In this document: positions 33,990 to 42,499 of the stretch, piece after piece | How positions within the stretch are numbered: position 1 is the stretch's first letter | Layout: every line of letters starts with the position of its first letter | Source of the DNA: VAZQ01 sp963821505 | GTDB taxonomy: Bacteria; Pseudomonadota; Alphaproteobacteria; Rhizobiales; Xanthobacteraceae | Reading direction: 5' to 3' | Length of the DNA stretch: 64,000 nucleotides | Assembly (NCBI GenBank): GCA_963821505.1 | Contig: CAWGEH010000034.1 | Coordinates: 434,001 to 498,000 of the forward strand | Program-made: the position numbers and the translations under genes | Notes under the pieces: generated by a model | The model's database searches: none | What the model saw: the letters and a program-made list of their open reading frames with translations, nothing else | Told to the model about the DNA's origin: nothing

Positions 33990-34802
33990 GCTTCCCTCCG
34001 TCAGCATCGGACCCGCACGTGAAGCGTGGCCGCCGGCCGTTAATAATGTCTTAATCGACCCCTTCTTCAGCACAGTTCCGTCACCGACTTTCCGGGCGCT
34101 CTCCGGCAGCTCATCGCGCGAACGCAAATCCCGCCGGCTTCCGATGCCAGACAGATCGCGATCCATTTCGAATTCCGCGCGCAACGCGCTGATGGGTAGG
34201 AGGCGCCCCGGTCAACGCGGGGCGACGACCGGGGCGCCCCGGGGTGAACACGTCGCGCCCGGGCAGGCGTGACGCAGGGCTGCGATGGAGCAGCAACAGC
34301 ACGCATGCAAAAACGGTGCGGTGTGATTCTTTTGCACCGCCTCGCAAGTGAGGCAATGCAAAAAAGCAAGAGAGTGAGCCCGAGAACGGACTGCCGATGA
34401 CCCGGAGATACGAACGATGCTCATCTTGATCATTGGCCGACTTCCCGACGGCTCGCGATCGCTGGTGACGCGATGAGCTCTTGAATGAACTCGCGTCGAC
34501 GTCACGCTCCAAGCGTGGCGGCGGTAGCCTGTCGCGGGCACTCGTTTACCCGGTCGGCTGCGCGTGCAACCGCCATTGGCGTCTTGATGCGATATGGCGC
34601 CCAAGGCGGCTTTTACCCTGTGAGGTCATCCCTATATTCATTCCGGTCCATGGGACCACCGTTTCGATGAAGCCGCACGCCGTCAAGCCAATCCCCAATC
34701 CCTCGGCGAAACCCGACAGCGGTCAAGACCGCACTCGCGGTCAATCCTGGCGCGACGGCATCATCGACGCGTTGGAAAGACTGTCGAACACACGAACTGA
34801 AA
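33990..34802. other. Gene-free stretch with hairpins
   Basis: About 800 bp without a gene I can support. It contains a GC-rich inverted repeat around 34203-34245 (GGGGCG/CGCCCC elements) and a long hairpin at 34330-34363 (TTTTGCA and GCCTC arms, with GAGGC and TGCAAAA opposite). Weak open frames exist (for example 34481-34837, plus strand) but lack motifs, and their codon usage is unconvincing. The stretch lies in a region of small ORFs and gene fragments that looks like degraded accessory DNA. Confidence 0.4.
34330..34363. repeat. Imperfect hairpin, 12 paired bases
   Basis: Arms TTTTGCA + GCCTC and GAGGC + TGCAAAA, broken by a CC/AA internal mismatch and closed by a 6-base loop. No T-run follows on either strand in terminator position, so its role is unknown. 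Confidence 0.5.
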
Positions 34803-35012
34803 ATGGCCAAGTTAAAGGTTCCAGTCACGCCGCATGACCACGTCGGAGGTCCTGCCGATGCCCCGGTTACTATTGTCGAGTATGGGGATTATGAGTGCCC
34901 CAACTGCGGGGTCGCGCACGCGATTGTCACCGCGGTGCAGAAGCGCTTCGCCGAAAAGGTGAGATTGGTCTTTCGTCATTTCCCCTTGGACGAAGTCATC
35001 CTAACGCCGTGA
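34803..35012 (+). pseudogene. Truncated DsbA-like thioredoxin-fold protein
   Basis: Only 69 residues: VPVTPHDHVGGPADAPVTIVEYGDYECPNCGVAHAIV is the start of a DsbA-family disulfide oxidoreductase with a CPNC active site, followed by VRLVFRHFPLDEV and an early stop. The normal domain is about 170 residues, so the helical insertion and second half of the fold are missing. Either a 3'-truncated remnant or another single-base break; I see no continuation in the next 100 bp. The GTWH-type GGPADAP start suggests the type fused to or neighbouring NhaA in some genomes. Confidence 0.6.
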
Positions 35013-35115
35013 AGTAGCCGGGGTCGCGGTCGTGACGTCGGTCTTGTTGATCCGTCTTCAGATTCTCTCGATCCGGGTCTTGAGGACCTCGATGCGCAGG
35101 CCCGTCGCGCATCGG

Positions 35116-36653
35116 CTATTGGACCTGCACCTGCACCGGGTGCCCAGTTGCGTCGCGGAGCCTGGTACGATCACCAGGTAGCGGCGCGGCGCATCTGCTT
35201 CGCCCTGAACGACTTGGCGGATGGGACCGATGGCGTTCACGATCGCCGAGCCGGCCGGGTTGGTCATGAAGCTGGCGAGCGGATCGAGAACGCCGGAGCC
35301 ATCGGCGCGGCTCGCCAGCGCGAGTATGTAGGGGCGCCCCGGCTCGAGCCCGGTGACCGACGCTTCCAATACCTGAACCAGTCCCTGATCGAACAGCGTT
35401 ACGCTGGTTGGCGCGTTGGCGCCGGCCGCTGCCTTCCGGTCCGCCGGCACCGTCGTGAAATGGGCCGCCTGGCCGGCGACGCCGAGCGGCTGCAGGCCTT
35501 GCGTTCCGCCGCCTCCGGGTACGGCGTTCGGCACGCTGGCACCGGTTACCGACATCGCGGCGTTGCCCAGCTCCGGTCCGGCTTTGTCGGGCACCGCGTT
35601 CGGCACGTAGACGAGCGCCTGGGGAGCCTGGCCGATCGGGACGGTCGCGATCACCGTGTTGGCGAGCGTGTCGATGGCGACCAGCTGGTCGTCGTTCTCC
35701 AACCCGACATAGACACGAGAGCCGTCGCCCGACGGCCACACGCCATGCGGCAGTTTGCCGACCGGGATTGTCGCGACCATGCCGAAGTCGTCGGTTCGGA
35801 ACGCCTTGACTTCGTTGAGGCCGCCCACCGTGACGTAGGCAAGTTGGCCATGTGTGTTGCGAGCGAAGTTGACGTGGTTGGTGATCGGACCCGTGTCGAG
35901 CGTCTTGAGCAGCGTGAAAGGCGGCTTCGCGTCAAAAACCTGAACCTTGCCCGTGTCCTTCAGCGTGAACCAGACCTGGGAGCCGTCCGGCGTCGCGGCG
36001 ATGTTCGGGCAGAAGGGGCTTGCCTGCCGCACCCTACCGACGATTGCGTGATCGGCGACCGAGACGACGACGGTCTCCGGATTGAACGACGAGCAGACGT
36101 AGCCGTACCTGCCGTCCGGGGAAAAGATCTGCATTCCCGGGCCGTTGGGCGTGGTGATCCGCGTCTTCTTCGCATAGGTCGTGCCGTCCAAGACGGATAC
36201 GTAGTTTTCGCCGCGAACCGTGACCCAGACCTCTTTGCCGTCCGGCGTGAAGAATGCCTCATGCGGGGCGCGGCCGACATAGGTGATGTGCTTCACGGCA
36301 TTGGTCGCCGTGTCGATGAAGGTGACCGAGTTCGACCCGATGGATACGACCGCGATGGTGCGGTGATCGGGCGAGAAGCCCATGCCGTGCACCAGCAGCT
36401 GCCCCCTGTACAAGGGGCTGAAGTTCGCCGGTTGCGGGTCTCCCAGCCGAATGACGCCAAGCCGCTTGTTGTCGGCCGGGTCGGTGACCGTCACCGTATT
36501 GGAGAATTGTTCGGCTGCGTAGACGCGATCGTGATGGCTGATGGCCACATCCGGATCGGAGGCCGAGCCCGGCGCCTGTCCGGCCCATACGGCAGCGCCG
36601 CTCGTCAACACGATGCCGCTCAGCAGAGCGGCGATGAAGAGGCTGCGGGTCAT
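35116..36653 (-). pseudogene. Exported YVTN beta-propeller protein, frameshift near 3' end
   Basis: A signal peptide (SLFIAALLSGIVLTSGAAVWA) is followed by about seven beta-propeller blades of the YncE/YVTN type, each with the pattern of GMGFSPDHRTIAVVSIGSNSV or FFTPDGKEVWVTVRGENYVSVLDG; a C-terminal domain of about 120 residues of unknown type follows. Such proteins are secreted or periplasmic and often sit with metal-handling genes. Near 35141-35145 one base appears missing: restoring it gives a natural ending HPVQVQVQ and a TAG at 35116, whereas the present frame runs on to 35058 with a Cys/Arg-rich tail. The protein is otherwise intact. A DUF305 gene lies 21 bp upstream in the same direction. 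Confidence 0.8.
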
Positions 36654-36673
36654 CCCGGACTCCTTTCGCACGT

Positions 36674-37168
36674 TCATCGCGGCGTGGGGGTCGGCTGCGG
36701 CGTCCCTCCCGATGGGTCCGATGGCCGGCCGGGGGCTGCGACCGACGGCGCCGAAGGCTGGTCGAGCGCCAGCCGCATCGCGGCGATCTCCTGTTGCTGT
36801 TCGATGACGATTCCCTGTGCAATCCGGCGCAACTGCTCGTTGTGTCCATGACGCAACTCCGCCTGCGCCATGTCGATCGCACCTTGGTGGTGCGGGATCA
36901 TCATGGCGGCGAAGTCATGATCCACGTCGCCCGACGGCTTGATCTGCATGCCGACCAGCATCCGCGTCATAGCGCTGACATTCTCGGCGAGGAACGGCGC
37001 TTCCTGGGGCGAGGACGAGCGGAACGCCGCCGAGCAGATCGCGGTGATGTACTCGGCCAGGGACGGCACTTTGGCGGGATTTGCCGCCAAAGCGGTTGCG
37101 GTAGCGAGGAGTCCGGCAGCCAACGCCACAGAACTCGGGCGGAATCGTGAGCGACGGAAAGGAAGCAT
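36674..37168 (-). CDS. DUF305 protein, exported
   Basis: A 164-residue protein. After a signal sequence (VALAAGLLATATALAA) comes the DUF305 helical-bundle core: HDFAAMMIPHHQGAIDMAQAELRHG and LRRIAQGIVIEQQQEIAAM. The MIPHHQ histidines and methionines resemble the copper-binding pattern seen in some family members. The C-terminal 30 residues are Pro-rich. In other bacteria DUF305 genes travel with copper-resistance genes or with YVTN-propeller proteins, as here, where the propeller gene starts 21 bp downstream; joint periplasmic metal handling is a reasonable guess. Confidence 0.88.
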   Translation of the reverse strand: MLPFRRSRFRPSSVALAAGLLATATALAANPAKVPSLAEYITAICSAAFRSSSPQEAPFLAENVSAMTRMLVGMQIKPSGDVDHDFAAMMIPHHQGAIDMAQAELRHGHNEQLRRIAQGIVIEQQQEIAAMRLALDQPSAPSVAAPGRPSDPSGGTPQPTPTPR

Positions 37169-37201
37169 CGTAGCTCCTTGGTTGACGTCCCAGCATGGGC
37201 C

Positions 37202-37393
37202 TCAGGCGCGCGAGACCGGGCACCCTTTCACATTGTCACCTTCGGAGCGCGCCTGCTTGATGTTGGAGGCCGCATTGGCATTCTGCTCAAAGCAGGAAAC
37301 GCTGCCGTCCTTGCGCGCGGGGACCGCGTGCGCTTCGAGCGCTTTCGAGCGCTCCCGACCGCCGTCGGACCAGGAAGACACCTGGGACCCCAC
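37202..37393 (-). CDS. Possible small hypothetical protein
   Basis: A 63-residue frame with a GTG start. The second half (KDGSVSCFEQNANAASNIKQ, then GCPVSRA) has balanced composition, unlike antisense frames in this GC-rich DNA, and could be the tail of a small conserved protein. No signal peptide, ribosome site or family is evident, so it may equally be a remnant. Confidence 0.25.
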   Translation of the reverse strand: MGSQVSSWSDGGRERSKALEAHAVPARKDGSVSCFEQNANAASNIKQARSEGDNVKGCPVSRA

Positions 37394-37584
37394 GCCGATT
37401 CACGGTGGTTCTCCTGTGCCAGGAACGGTCAATTGCGCCAAACAGCGTGCGGGCGTGCACCCACTCGTGGAGGCCCGTGGAACGGCAATTTTACGAGTGC
37501 AGAGTTTCTGTTCCGCCTGCCTGGCAGGCCCTTCAGGCTACATCAATTCGCGGATACGCGGAAGACGGTGCCGCATGATACCGA

Positions 37585-37765
37585 AGCGGAGTGCCGGGCC
37601 CGATCCGGTTCAGATGTTCGCCCGCGAAGTTGGCCGTCCGGTTCGCTGAGGAGCGCGTAGGCGCTCTCCTGTCTCGCACGCCGGCGCGCGGCGACGGCGG
37701 GGCTGCACCTTGCTCCAGGCAACCGCCGTCGGCGTCTCGAGCTTCCGGTCGGGATGGCGTGGCGG
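37585..37765 (-). pseudogene. Remnant of a flavin amine oxidase (C-terminal piece)
   Basis: The minus strand carries two short blocks in different frames that match the end of the intact amine oxidase at 47474-49033: KLETPTAVAWSKV against ELEKPMAVAWAKV, and NFAGEHLNRIG against YFAGEHLSQIG; the DNA between them (GAGGAGCGCGTAGGCGCTCT) is also alike. The FAGEH segment contacts FAD in this family. Start, middle and end are missing, so this is a decayed second copy. Confidence 0.7.
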
Positions 37766-37847
37766 CCCGCCTGCCCGGCGCTCGGCGGAAGGGACGCTGC
37801 CTCGGGCCGTGATCACGTTTTGCAGCGGTGGCGCATGCTGCGCGCAT

Positions 37848-38636
37848 TCACCAGCGCCTGCCCAGGTACTCCTCCACGCATGCCGCCGACGCCTTGGCGT
37901 AGGTCCCGCGGCGGCTCACCACCGCCCCGGTGAGACGGCGCAGCGCGAGCGCCATCTCGGCGGCCTTCGCCACCACCGCGATGCCGTTGAGCACCAGCGC
38001 GCCGTCGATGACGAAGGGGCGTTCGCGCGCGAACAGCAGCATCGGCAGGCCGCCAGCCGGAATGATGACCTCTGCTCCCTGGGCGACCAGCGGGCGAACC
38101 TGCTCGACGAAATCGGCGCGCGCCTGGGCGTAGCTCGTCTCGTCGGTGAAGGCGCGCATGAAGCCCGCCAGGTCCAGATGGATCGCGCGCACGCCGGCCA
38201 GGCGCTGGTCCAGGCCGTGCGCGTGGACCTGGCGCTCGTGCCAGTCGATGAAGGCCGGATCGATGGTCACGAGGCCAAGGCGCCGTCCCATGCTCAGCGC
38301 CGCCAGCAGGTTGGCCTCGCCCAGCCCGACCACGGGGATGTCGAGCGCGCCGCGAATTTCGAGCAGGCCGGGCTCCTGGAAGTGGCCGATCATGAAGGCG
38401 TCGTATCCCGCGCGCTCGGCTTCGAGCGCGTTGCGGATCGCCTGCGCGGCGCAGCGAAATTCCGTCAGCGGATGGAACAGATGGTCGGGAGGATCGAGCC
38501 CGTGCACCTCGAACCGGATGCCGGGGGAGGCGGCCGCGTCCAGCAACGCCTGCAGCCGCTCGATGTAAGGCGCCTGCTCGACCGGATGGACGAAGCTCTG
38601 ATACCACAGCCGGGCGGGACGGGACGGTTCGGCCAT
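37848..38636 (-). CDS. Aspartate/glutamate (hydantoin) racemase-family protein
   Basis: A 262-residue protein of the Asp/Glu/hydantoin racemase superfamily, which uses two cysteines or related acid-base pairs over a two-domain fold. VVGLGEANLLAALSMGRRLGLVT and AEVIIPAGGLPML are the conserved turns. The usual catalytic cysteines are not in their common contexts (the first site reads IGHFQEPG and the second IPAGGLP), so it could be a Cys-less relative or act on another substrate such as maleate or an arylmalonate. I would not assign a reaction. Isolated; convergent with nothing nearby. Confidence 0.7.
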   Translation of the reverse strand: MAEPSRPARLWYQSFVHPVEQAPYIERLQALLDAAASPGIRFEVHGLDPPDHLFHPLTEFRCAAQAIRNALEAERAGYDAFMIGHFQEPGLLEIRGALDIPVVGLGEANLLAALSMGRRLGLVTIDPAFIDWHERQVHAHGLDQRLAGVRAIHLDLAGFMRAFTDETSYAQARADFVEQVRPLVAQGAEVIIPAGGLPMLLFARERPFVIDGALVLNGIAVVAKAAEMALALRRLTGAVVSRRGTYAKASAACVEEYLGRRW

Positions 38637-38730
38637 ACGACTGCCTCCAGATGCGCGACGATGCGCTCGCTCGAAACCGCGCTCATCGTCCGCGCGGCGA
38701 CCGGAGTCAAGTGCGCCTGCGCCCGTTGCC

Positions 38731-39255
38731 TCAGGTCACCTTCATCGGAATGACACCCAAGAAATCGAGCTTGCCGATATCGACGCCGCAATGGCGCAGG
38801 ATCGCGTAAGCGGTCGTGATGTGGAAATAGAAGTTCGGCAGCACGAAATGGTTGAGGTAGTCGTCACCCTTCATGTGGCCCTTGTTGGCCGGACCGAGCG
38901 GGAACGTGATCTCACGATCGGCCGACGCATCGATCTGCTTGGGGTCGAGCGTCTTCAAATAGGCGACCGTTTTTGCGAGGCGCGCCTTGAGCTGATCCAT
39001 CGTCCTCTCATCGTCTTCGTAGTGGGGAGGCTCGACGCCGGCGAGGCGCGCCGAACTGTTCTTGGCCTGGTCTGTTGCGATCTGCACCTGCCGGGCAAGC
39101 GCGAACATGTCGGGTGACAGCCGCGAATTGACCAATATGGAGGAGTTGATCTTCTTGGCGGCCGCATAGGCTTCGGCCTTGTCGAGGACGGCCGACAGCG
39201 CGTTGAGACCGGCTTCGAAAACCGGGAGGGAGGCCTGAGACATCGAGAACGACAT
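38731..39255 (-). CDS. DUF1993 family protein
   Basis: A 174-residue helical protein. LPVFEAGLNALSAVLDKAEAYA at the start, MFALARQVQIATDQAKNSSARLAG in the middle and HFVLPNFYFHITTAYAILRHCGV near the end match DUF1993, a DinB-like four-helix bundle of unknown function. The His residues in HFVLPNFYFH resemble DinB metal ligands. ATG 39255 is chosen over a longer frame because MSFSMSQASLPVF is the family start. Confidence 0.85.
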   Translation of the reverse strand: MSFSMSQASLPVFEAGLNALSAVLDKAEAYAAAKKINSSILVNSRLSPDMFALARQVQIATDQAKNSSARLAGVEPPHYEDDERTMDQLKARLAKTVAYLKTLDPKQIDASADREITFPLGPANKGHMKGDDYLNHFVLPNFYFHITTAYAILRHCGVDIGKLDFLGVIPMKVT

Positions 39256-39384
39256 GGGACGGGATCCTTTGATCAGTGAGTTTATTGTCGGCGTCCGCCG
39301 AAGAGCGGAAGATGGATGCAATCCGTCGGCGTTTCAACGACGCCGGCAGCAAAACGCGGAGCAGGGGCAGGCCGCGCGACCGAC

Positions 39385-39424
39385 CGGATCCCCTGGATTG
39401 CGCCTCGCTCCGTCCGGGCTACGC
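39385..39424. repeat. GGATTGCGC/TCCGGGCTACG repeat, copy 1
   Basis: Short interspersed repeat (GGATTGCGCC then TCCGTCCGGGCTACGC). Other copies at 40476-40506 (same orientation) and 41257-41287 (inverted). The three bracket the toxin-antitoxin pair and the following hypothetical gene. Confidence 0.6.
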
Positions 39425-39556
39425 TTGCTGCGATCGAGCGGACAGACGCCCATGAATGGAATTTCGAACGACTGCGTGACCGCACTTGGGTCTGGAGTTG
39501 CGGGTTCTCCAGCGAAATTTGCGATTTTCCTGTGCGGCCTTCCTGTTGCCATGTCG

Positions 39557-39581
39557 TATCAATTTTGATACATGGTATCAG
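39557..39581. promoter_or_regulatory. Candidate operator of the toxin-antitoxin pair: three alternating GTATCA half-sites
   Basis: GTATCA, then TGATAC four bases on, then GTATCA three bases on, making two overlapping perfect palindromes (39557-39572 and 39567-39581) that end 5 bp before the toxin start. Type II toxin-antitoxin complexes repress their own promoter through such repeated half-sites. The site also supplies the AT-rich -10-like sequence. Confidence 0.55.
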
Positions 39582-39585
39582 TACC

Positions 39586-39921
39586 GTGAAGCGACTTCCT
39601 GCTGCCTTCTATGCTCTGCCGTCGGGCCGTGAACCGGTCCGCGAATGGCTTCGGGCGCTTGCTGACGATGATCGCAAGATCATCGGCGAGGACATCAAGG
39701 ACGTGGAGTTTTCCTGGCCGATCGGCATGCCTGTGTGCCGGGCGCTCGGGCAGGGGCTTTGGGAGGTGCGCAGCGCGCTGACGCAAGGGCGCATCGCCCG
39801 CGTGCTGTTCTGCCTCCATGATGGCCGGATGGTGCTGCTTCACGGATTTATCAAGAAGACCCGGAAGACGCCGGCTGCCGAGCTTGATTTGGCGGTCAAA
39901 CGGAAGAAGGAGATCACATGA
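39586..39921 (+). CDS. RelE/HigB-like toxin (Gp49/DUF891 family)
   Basis: A 111-residue type II toxin. VKRLPAAFYALPSGREPVREWLRALADDDRKIIGEDIKDVE and LWEVRSALTQGRIARVLFCLHDGRMVLLHGFIKKTRKTP show the Gp49/HigB-like RelE fold; the basic FIKKTRKTP end and the arginines in RSALTQGRIARV are typical of the ribosome-dependent mRNA cleavage site. GTG 39586 is chosen, just after the candidate operator; the frame is open upstream without support. The antitoxin start overlaps the stop (ATGA-type, 4 bases), in the toxin-first order of HigBA. Confidence 0.88.
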   Translation: MKRLPAAFYALPSGREPVREWLRALADDDRKIIGEDIKDVEFSWPIGMPVCRALGQGLWEVRSALTQGRIARVLFCLHDGRMVLLHGFIKKTRKTPAAELDLAVKRKKEIT

Positions 39922-40202
39922 AGAAGAAAGGCCGTATTGGATCGTCCTTCGATGATTTTCTGAAGGACACCGGCATCTACGAGGAAGTGACCGCGCGCGC
40001 CATCAAGCGCGTCATTGCGCGGCAGATCGGTGTGCTCATGAAGGACCAGCAACTGACCAAGTCGGCGCTTGCCAGGCGCATGCGCACCAGCCGGGCGCAG
40101 CTCGACCGGCTGCTCGATCCCGAGAACGAGTCCGTGACGCTCGGCACGCTGACACGCGCGGCCCATGCAGTCGGACGTCGACTGCGGATGGAGCTGGTGT
40201 GA
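39918..40202 (+). CDS. HigA/XRE-like antitoxin
   Basis: A 94-residue protein with a helix-turn-helix: VLMKDQQLTKSALARRMRTSRAQLDRLLDPENESVTLGTLTRAAHAVGRRLRMEL. The N-terminal part (SSFDDFLKDTGIYEEV) likely wraps the toxin. It should neutralise the toxin encoded by the overlapping upstream gene and bind the GTATCA sites upstream of it. Confidence 0.9.
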   Translation: MKKKGRIGSSFDDFLKDTGIYEEVTARAIKRVIARQIGVLMKDQQLTKSALARRMRTSRAQLDRLLDPENESVTLGTLTRAAHAVGRRLRMELV

Positions 40203-40643
40203 AGCTCGCGCTCCGACGAATGCCCTGCTTTGGGCGTGATGCGGAGGAAGCGCTGAGCGAGGTCAGCCTGTTTGTCCCGCCAAATTCGGCAACAGCGCAA
40301 TGGACGGCGGCGATACGCGCCGCGTGCACGGCGGTTGCCTCTCGCGCCTTCGCCCCTTGTGGGAGAGGGCCGCTCGGTATTTCAGCGCAGAAGAATTGGT
40401 GAGAGGTCTCTTCGCACGAGATTTGTCACGCGGTATCGTCGAAATGCAAGGCAGGCTCCGCGACCGATCAAATCTCCGGATTGCGTCGGGCTCTATCCGG
40501 GCTACGCTCGTGCGTGTCCCGTATGCGGCGCAGCGCGAAGCGCAGCATAGCGTGCACCTGCCGCGGACCGGAACGGACTTGAGGTGTAAATTTGACGAAA
40601 CAATCGTTGCCGTAACCGGGGATTCACCGGGGGTACGCGCCCA
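40203..40643. other. Gene-free stretch with one interspersed repeat
   Basis: About 440 bp without a supported gene. It contains repeat copy 2 of the GGATTGCG/TCCGGGCTACG family (40476-40506) and a CTTGTGGGAGAGGG element (about 40356-40371) like the end of the repeats flanking DUF559. Short open frames have no motif or ribosome site. Confidence 0.4.
40476..40506. repeat. GGATTGCG/TCCGGGCTACG repeat, copy 2
   Basis: Same orientation as 39385-39424; CCGGATTGCGTCGGG followed by CTATCCGGGCTACG. Confidence 0.6.
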
Positions 40644-41132
40644 ATGTTTCAAATGCTGACCTCTTATTTCGCCAATCTTCGTGTTATCGAGAAGAACATG
40701 GCGGCAGCCTCACGCTTCTCGCTAGAAGATCGAGCACTCGTTGCGGAGCAATTGTTCGTGGATCAGCGCTTGATCGCGATCATTGAGGGAGGCGGAGTGG
40801 AACAGGTCGCGCTAGACGACGCGGCAATCAAACACTTGCTTGTCGAGGCATTTCACAGTTGCACAAGGATGGGCGCGCAGGCGACGGCTTTAGGAGGAAG
40901 AACACGCCGCGATCCGTTCCTAAATCTGGCTTCTACGCTACAGGGTCTGTACACCGAGACGATCGTTGCTCGTCATCGACCTCCGCACAAGAAATTCCTT
41001 GATCGGATCAACTCAGTTATTAGCCGGTTTGTAGAATCGAACCTGACCGTTGCAAAGCGCATGGAGCTCGAAGTAGACGTGCGCAGCAAGTTCTCTCAAC
41101 TGACACACCCGCCGCAAAGTGGCCGGAAATGA
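40644..41132 (+). CDS. Hypothetical protein, 162 residues
   Basis: A mostly helical, soluble protein (MFQMLTSYFANLRVIEKN, AIKHLLVEAFHSCTRMG, RINSVISRFVESNLTVAKRM). Base composition is lower in GC than the chromosome average, as often in accessory genes. No family recognised. It lies between the toxin-antitoxin pair and the broken restriction-modification gene, so a defence-island or mobile-element role is possible but unproven. Confidence 0.55.
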   Translation: MFQMLTSYFANLRVIEKNMAAASRFSLEDRALVAEQLFVDQRLIAIIEGGGVEQVALDDAAIKHLLVEAFHSCTRMGAQATALGGRTRRDPFLNLASTLQGLYTETIVARHRPPHKKFLDRINSVISRFVESNLTVAKRMELEVDVRSKFSQLTHPPQSGRK

Positions 41133-41256
41133 AGAGGGTTTCGTCATCAATGAACGCCATCGGCATTCTCGTTGTTAGCCCGTTCGGCAGTGGTACGAAA
41201 CCGCAGATGGTCGCGCAGTGCGCATCGTCATTCTGAATCGTCGCCAACACAGCGAG

Positions 41257-41287
41257 CGTAGCCCAGATGGAGCGGAGCGCAATTCGG
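41257..41287. repeat. GGATTGCG/TCCGGGCTACG repeat, copy 3 (inverted)
   Basis: Reverse complement of copies 1 and 2: CGTAGCCCAGATGGAGCGG then AGCGCAATTCGG. It lies just after the 3' end of the restriction-modification gene. Confidence 0.6.
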
Positions 41288-41314
41288 AGAGTTGATCCGC
41301 CGCCGCCAGGAAAG

Positions 41315-42438
41315 TCACGCCACGCGCTGGATTTCGAAGGTCTTGCCGTCCTTCGTCACAACGTGACCGAGCCGCGCCAAGGACGCGAGCACGCCGGAAA
41401 TCGTGCCCTCCAAATCTTTTATCCTGCGGAAGCGGGCTGCAATGGTGACCGCGTCCGTCGGCCCGTCTGCCGAGGCAAGTGCCGCGAATACCGCGGCGGT
41501 TTGGCCCACGGCATCAGCCGGAAACGACGGCTTGCGCACCGCAGGCTCGGGAAGCCCCAGCTCGGCCGCAATCTGCGCACCTTCCTCTTTTGCCGCCTGC
41601 TTGTCGATGTCCTTGCCGAAGAGGGGAATCTGGTAGTCCGGTCGCAGCCAGCGCACATGGCCGCGCCGCTCCTCCGCTGCGCGGTCGTTATTGAGCGCGA
41701 CAAGCTTTGCCAAAATTTCCTCATCGCTCAGCGTTTCTGGCCAGCTATAGGCCTGCAACACGAGCCGGTCGAGCTTCTCATGCAGCTCTTTCAGGATGAC
41801 AATTAGTCCCTCCTCCTTGATGCGCTTTTCCTCCTTGGTCAGCGAGGGCGCAGCAGCGCCAGTTGCCGCAGCCTGTTCGCCCCGAGCGCTAGCCAGGAGA
41901 GTTACTTTCTTCGGCGCCTCGACTGCCTTCAGCTTGTCCAGCACGTTGTACATCTGCGTCAGCGTGAGCGACGGATGCTCCTTCTGCCGCTGCTTTCGGA
42001 ACGCGTCGAGTTCCTCTGCAGCGGTGCGGATTTGCCCTTTTAGCAGTTCGCCAGGAGATGGAAAAGGAAAGGGATCGAAGCAGACATCTTTGTTATACCG
42101 CGGGCGATCCTCAAGCGTTCCTCCGTTTGCGAGCGTCCAGCAAATGTGAATCCTGCTCGAAAGAATCCCAAATATGTACGCGTCGGAACTTCCAAACCCT
42201 ATGACACCGTGCTCCAAGAGTTCTCCACTTTCAACGAAGACAAAGATGCGATGCTTTGTGGTCTCGACGGTTGCGATAAACCGCGGCAGTTTTTCGATAG
42301 CGCCAAAATACATCTCGTTTGAACGCCGAAAACGCCACCAATAATTTCGCAGTCTCGGATCATTGTTGCTTGAACGCTCTGGAAAGACCGTTTCCCTCAA
42401 GTGCTGGTAGACTTTCGGATACGCCTTTCTGAGCGACT
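41315..42438 (-). pseudogene. MmeI-like type IIL restriction-modification enzyme, C-terminal piece
   Basis: Third piece of the split gene, from KSLRKAYPKVYQHL at the IS edge through RLRNYWWRFRRSNEMYF, LPRFIATVETTKHRIFVFV and VDVCFDPFPFPSP to IQRVA. These segments are the target-recognition and C-terminal regions of MmeI-type proteins, which read an asymmetric DNA site. The remainder (SLTKEEKRIKEEGLIVILKELHEKLDRLV onward, with a final winged-helix-like part) is a helical tail. The IS3-family copy ending at 42439 cuts it from the middle piece. Confidence 0.85.
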
Positions 42439-42499
42439 TGAGGTGGCCCCGGTTGTCTGAACAGATTTTCCGCCTCGATAAGTGGAGCCTCTGCCGGGG

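Noticed and set aside
34481..34837. 118-codon plus-strand frame in the gene-free stretch
   Set aside because: Two or more unconnected-looking parts, no motif and no convincing start context; it also overlaps the DsbA-like fragment start.
37202..37560. Possible second gene near the DUF305 start
   Set aside because: Only one weak 63-codon frame is worth listing; the rest shows no coding signal.
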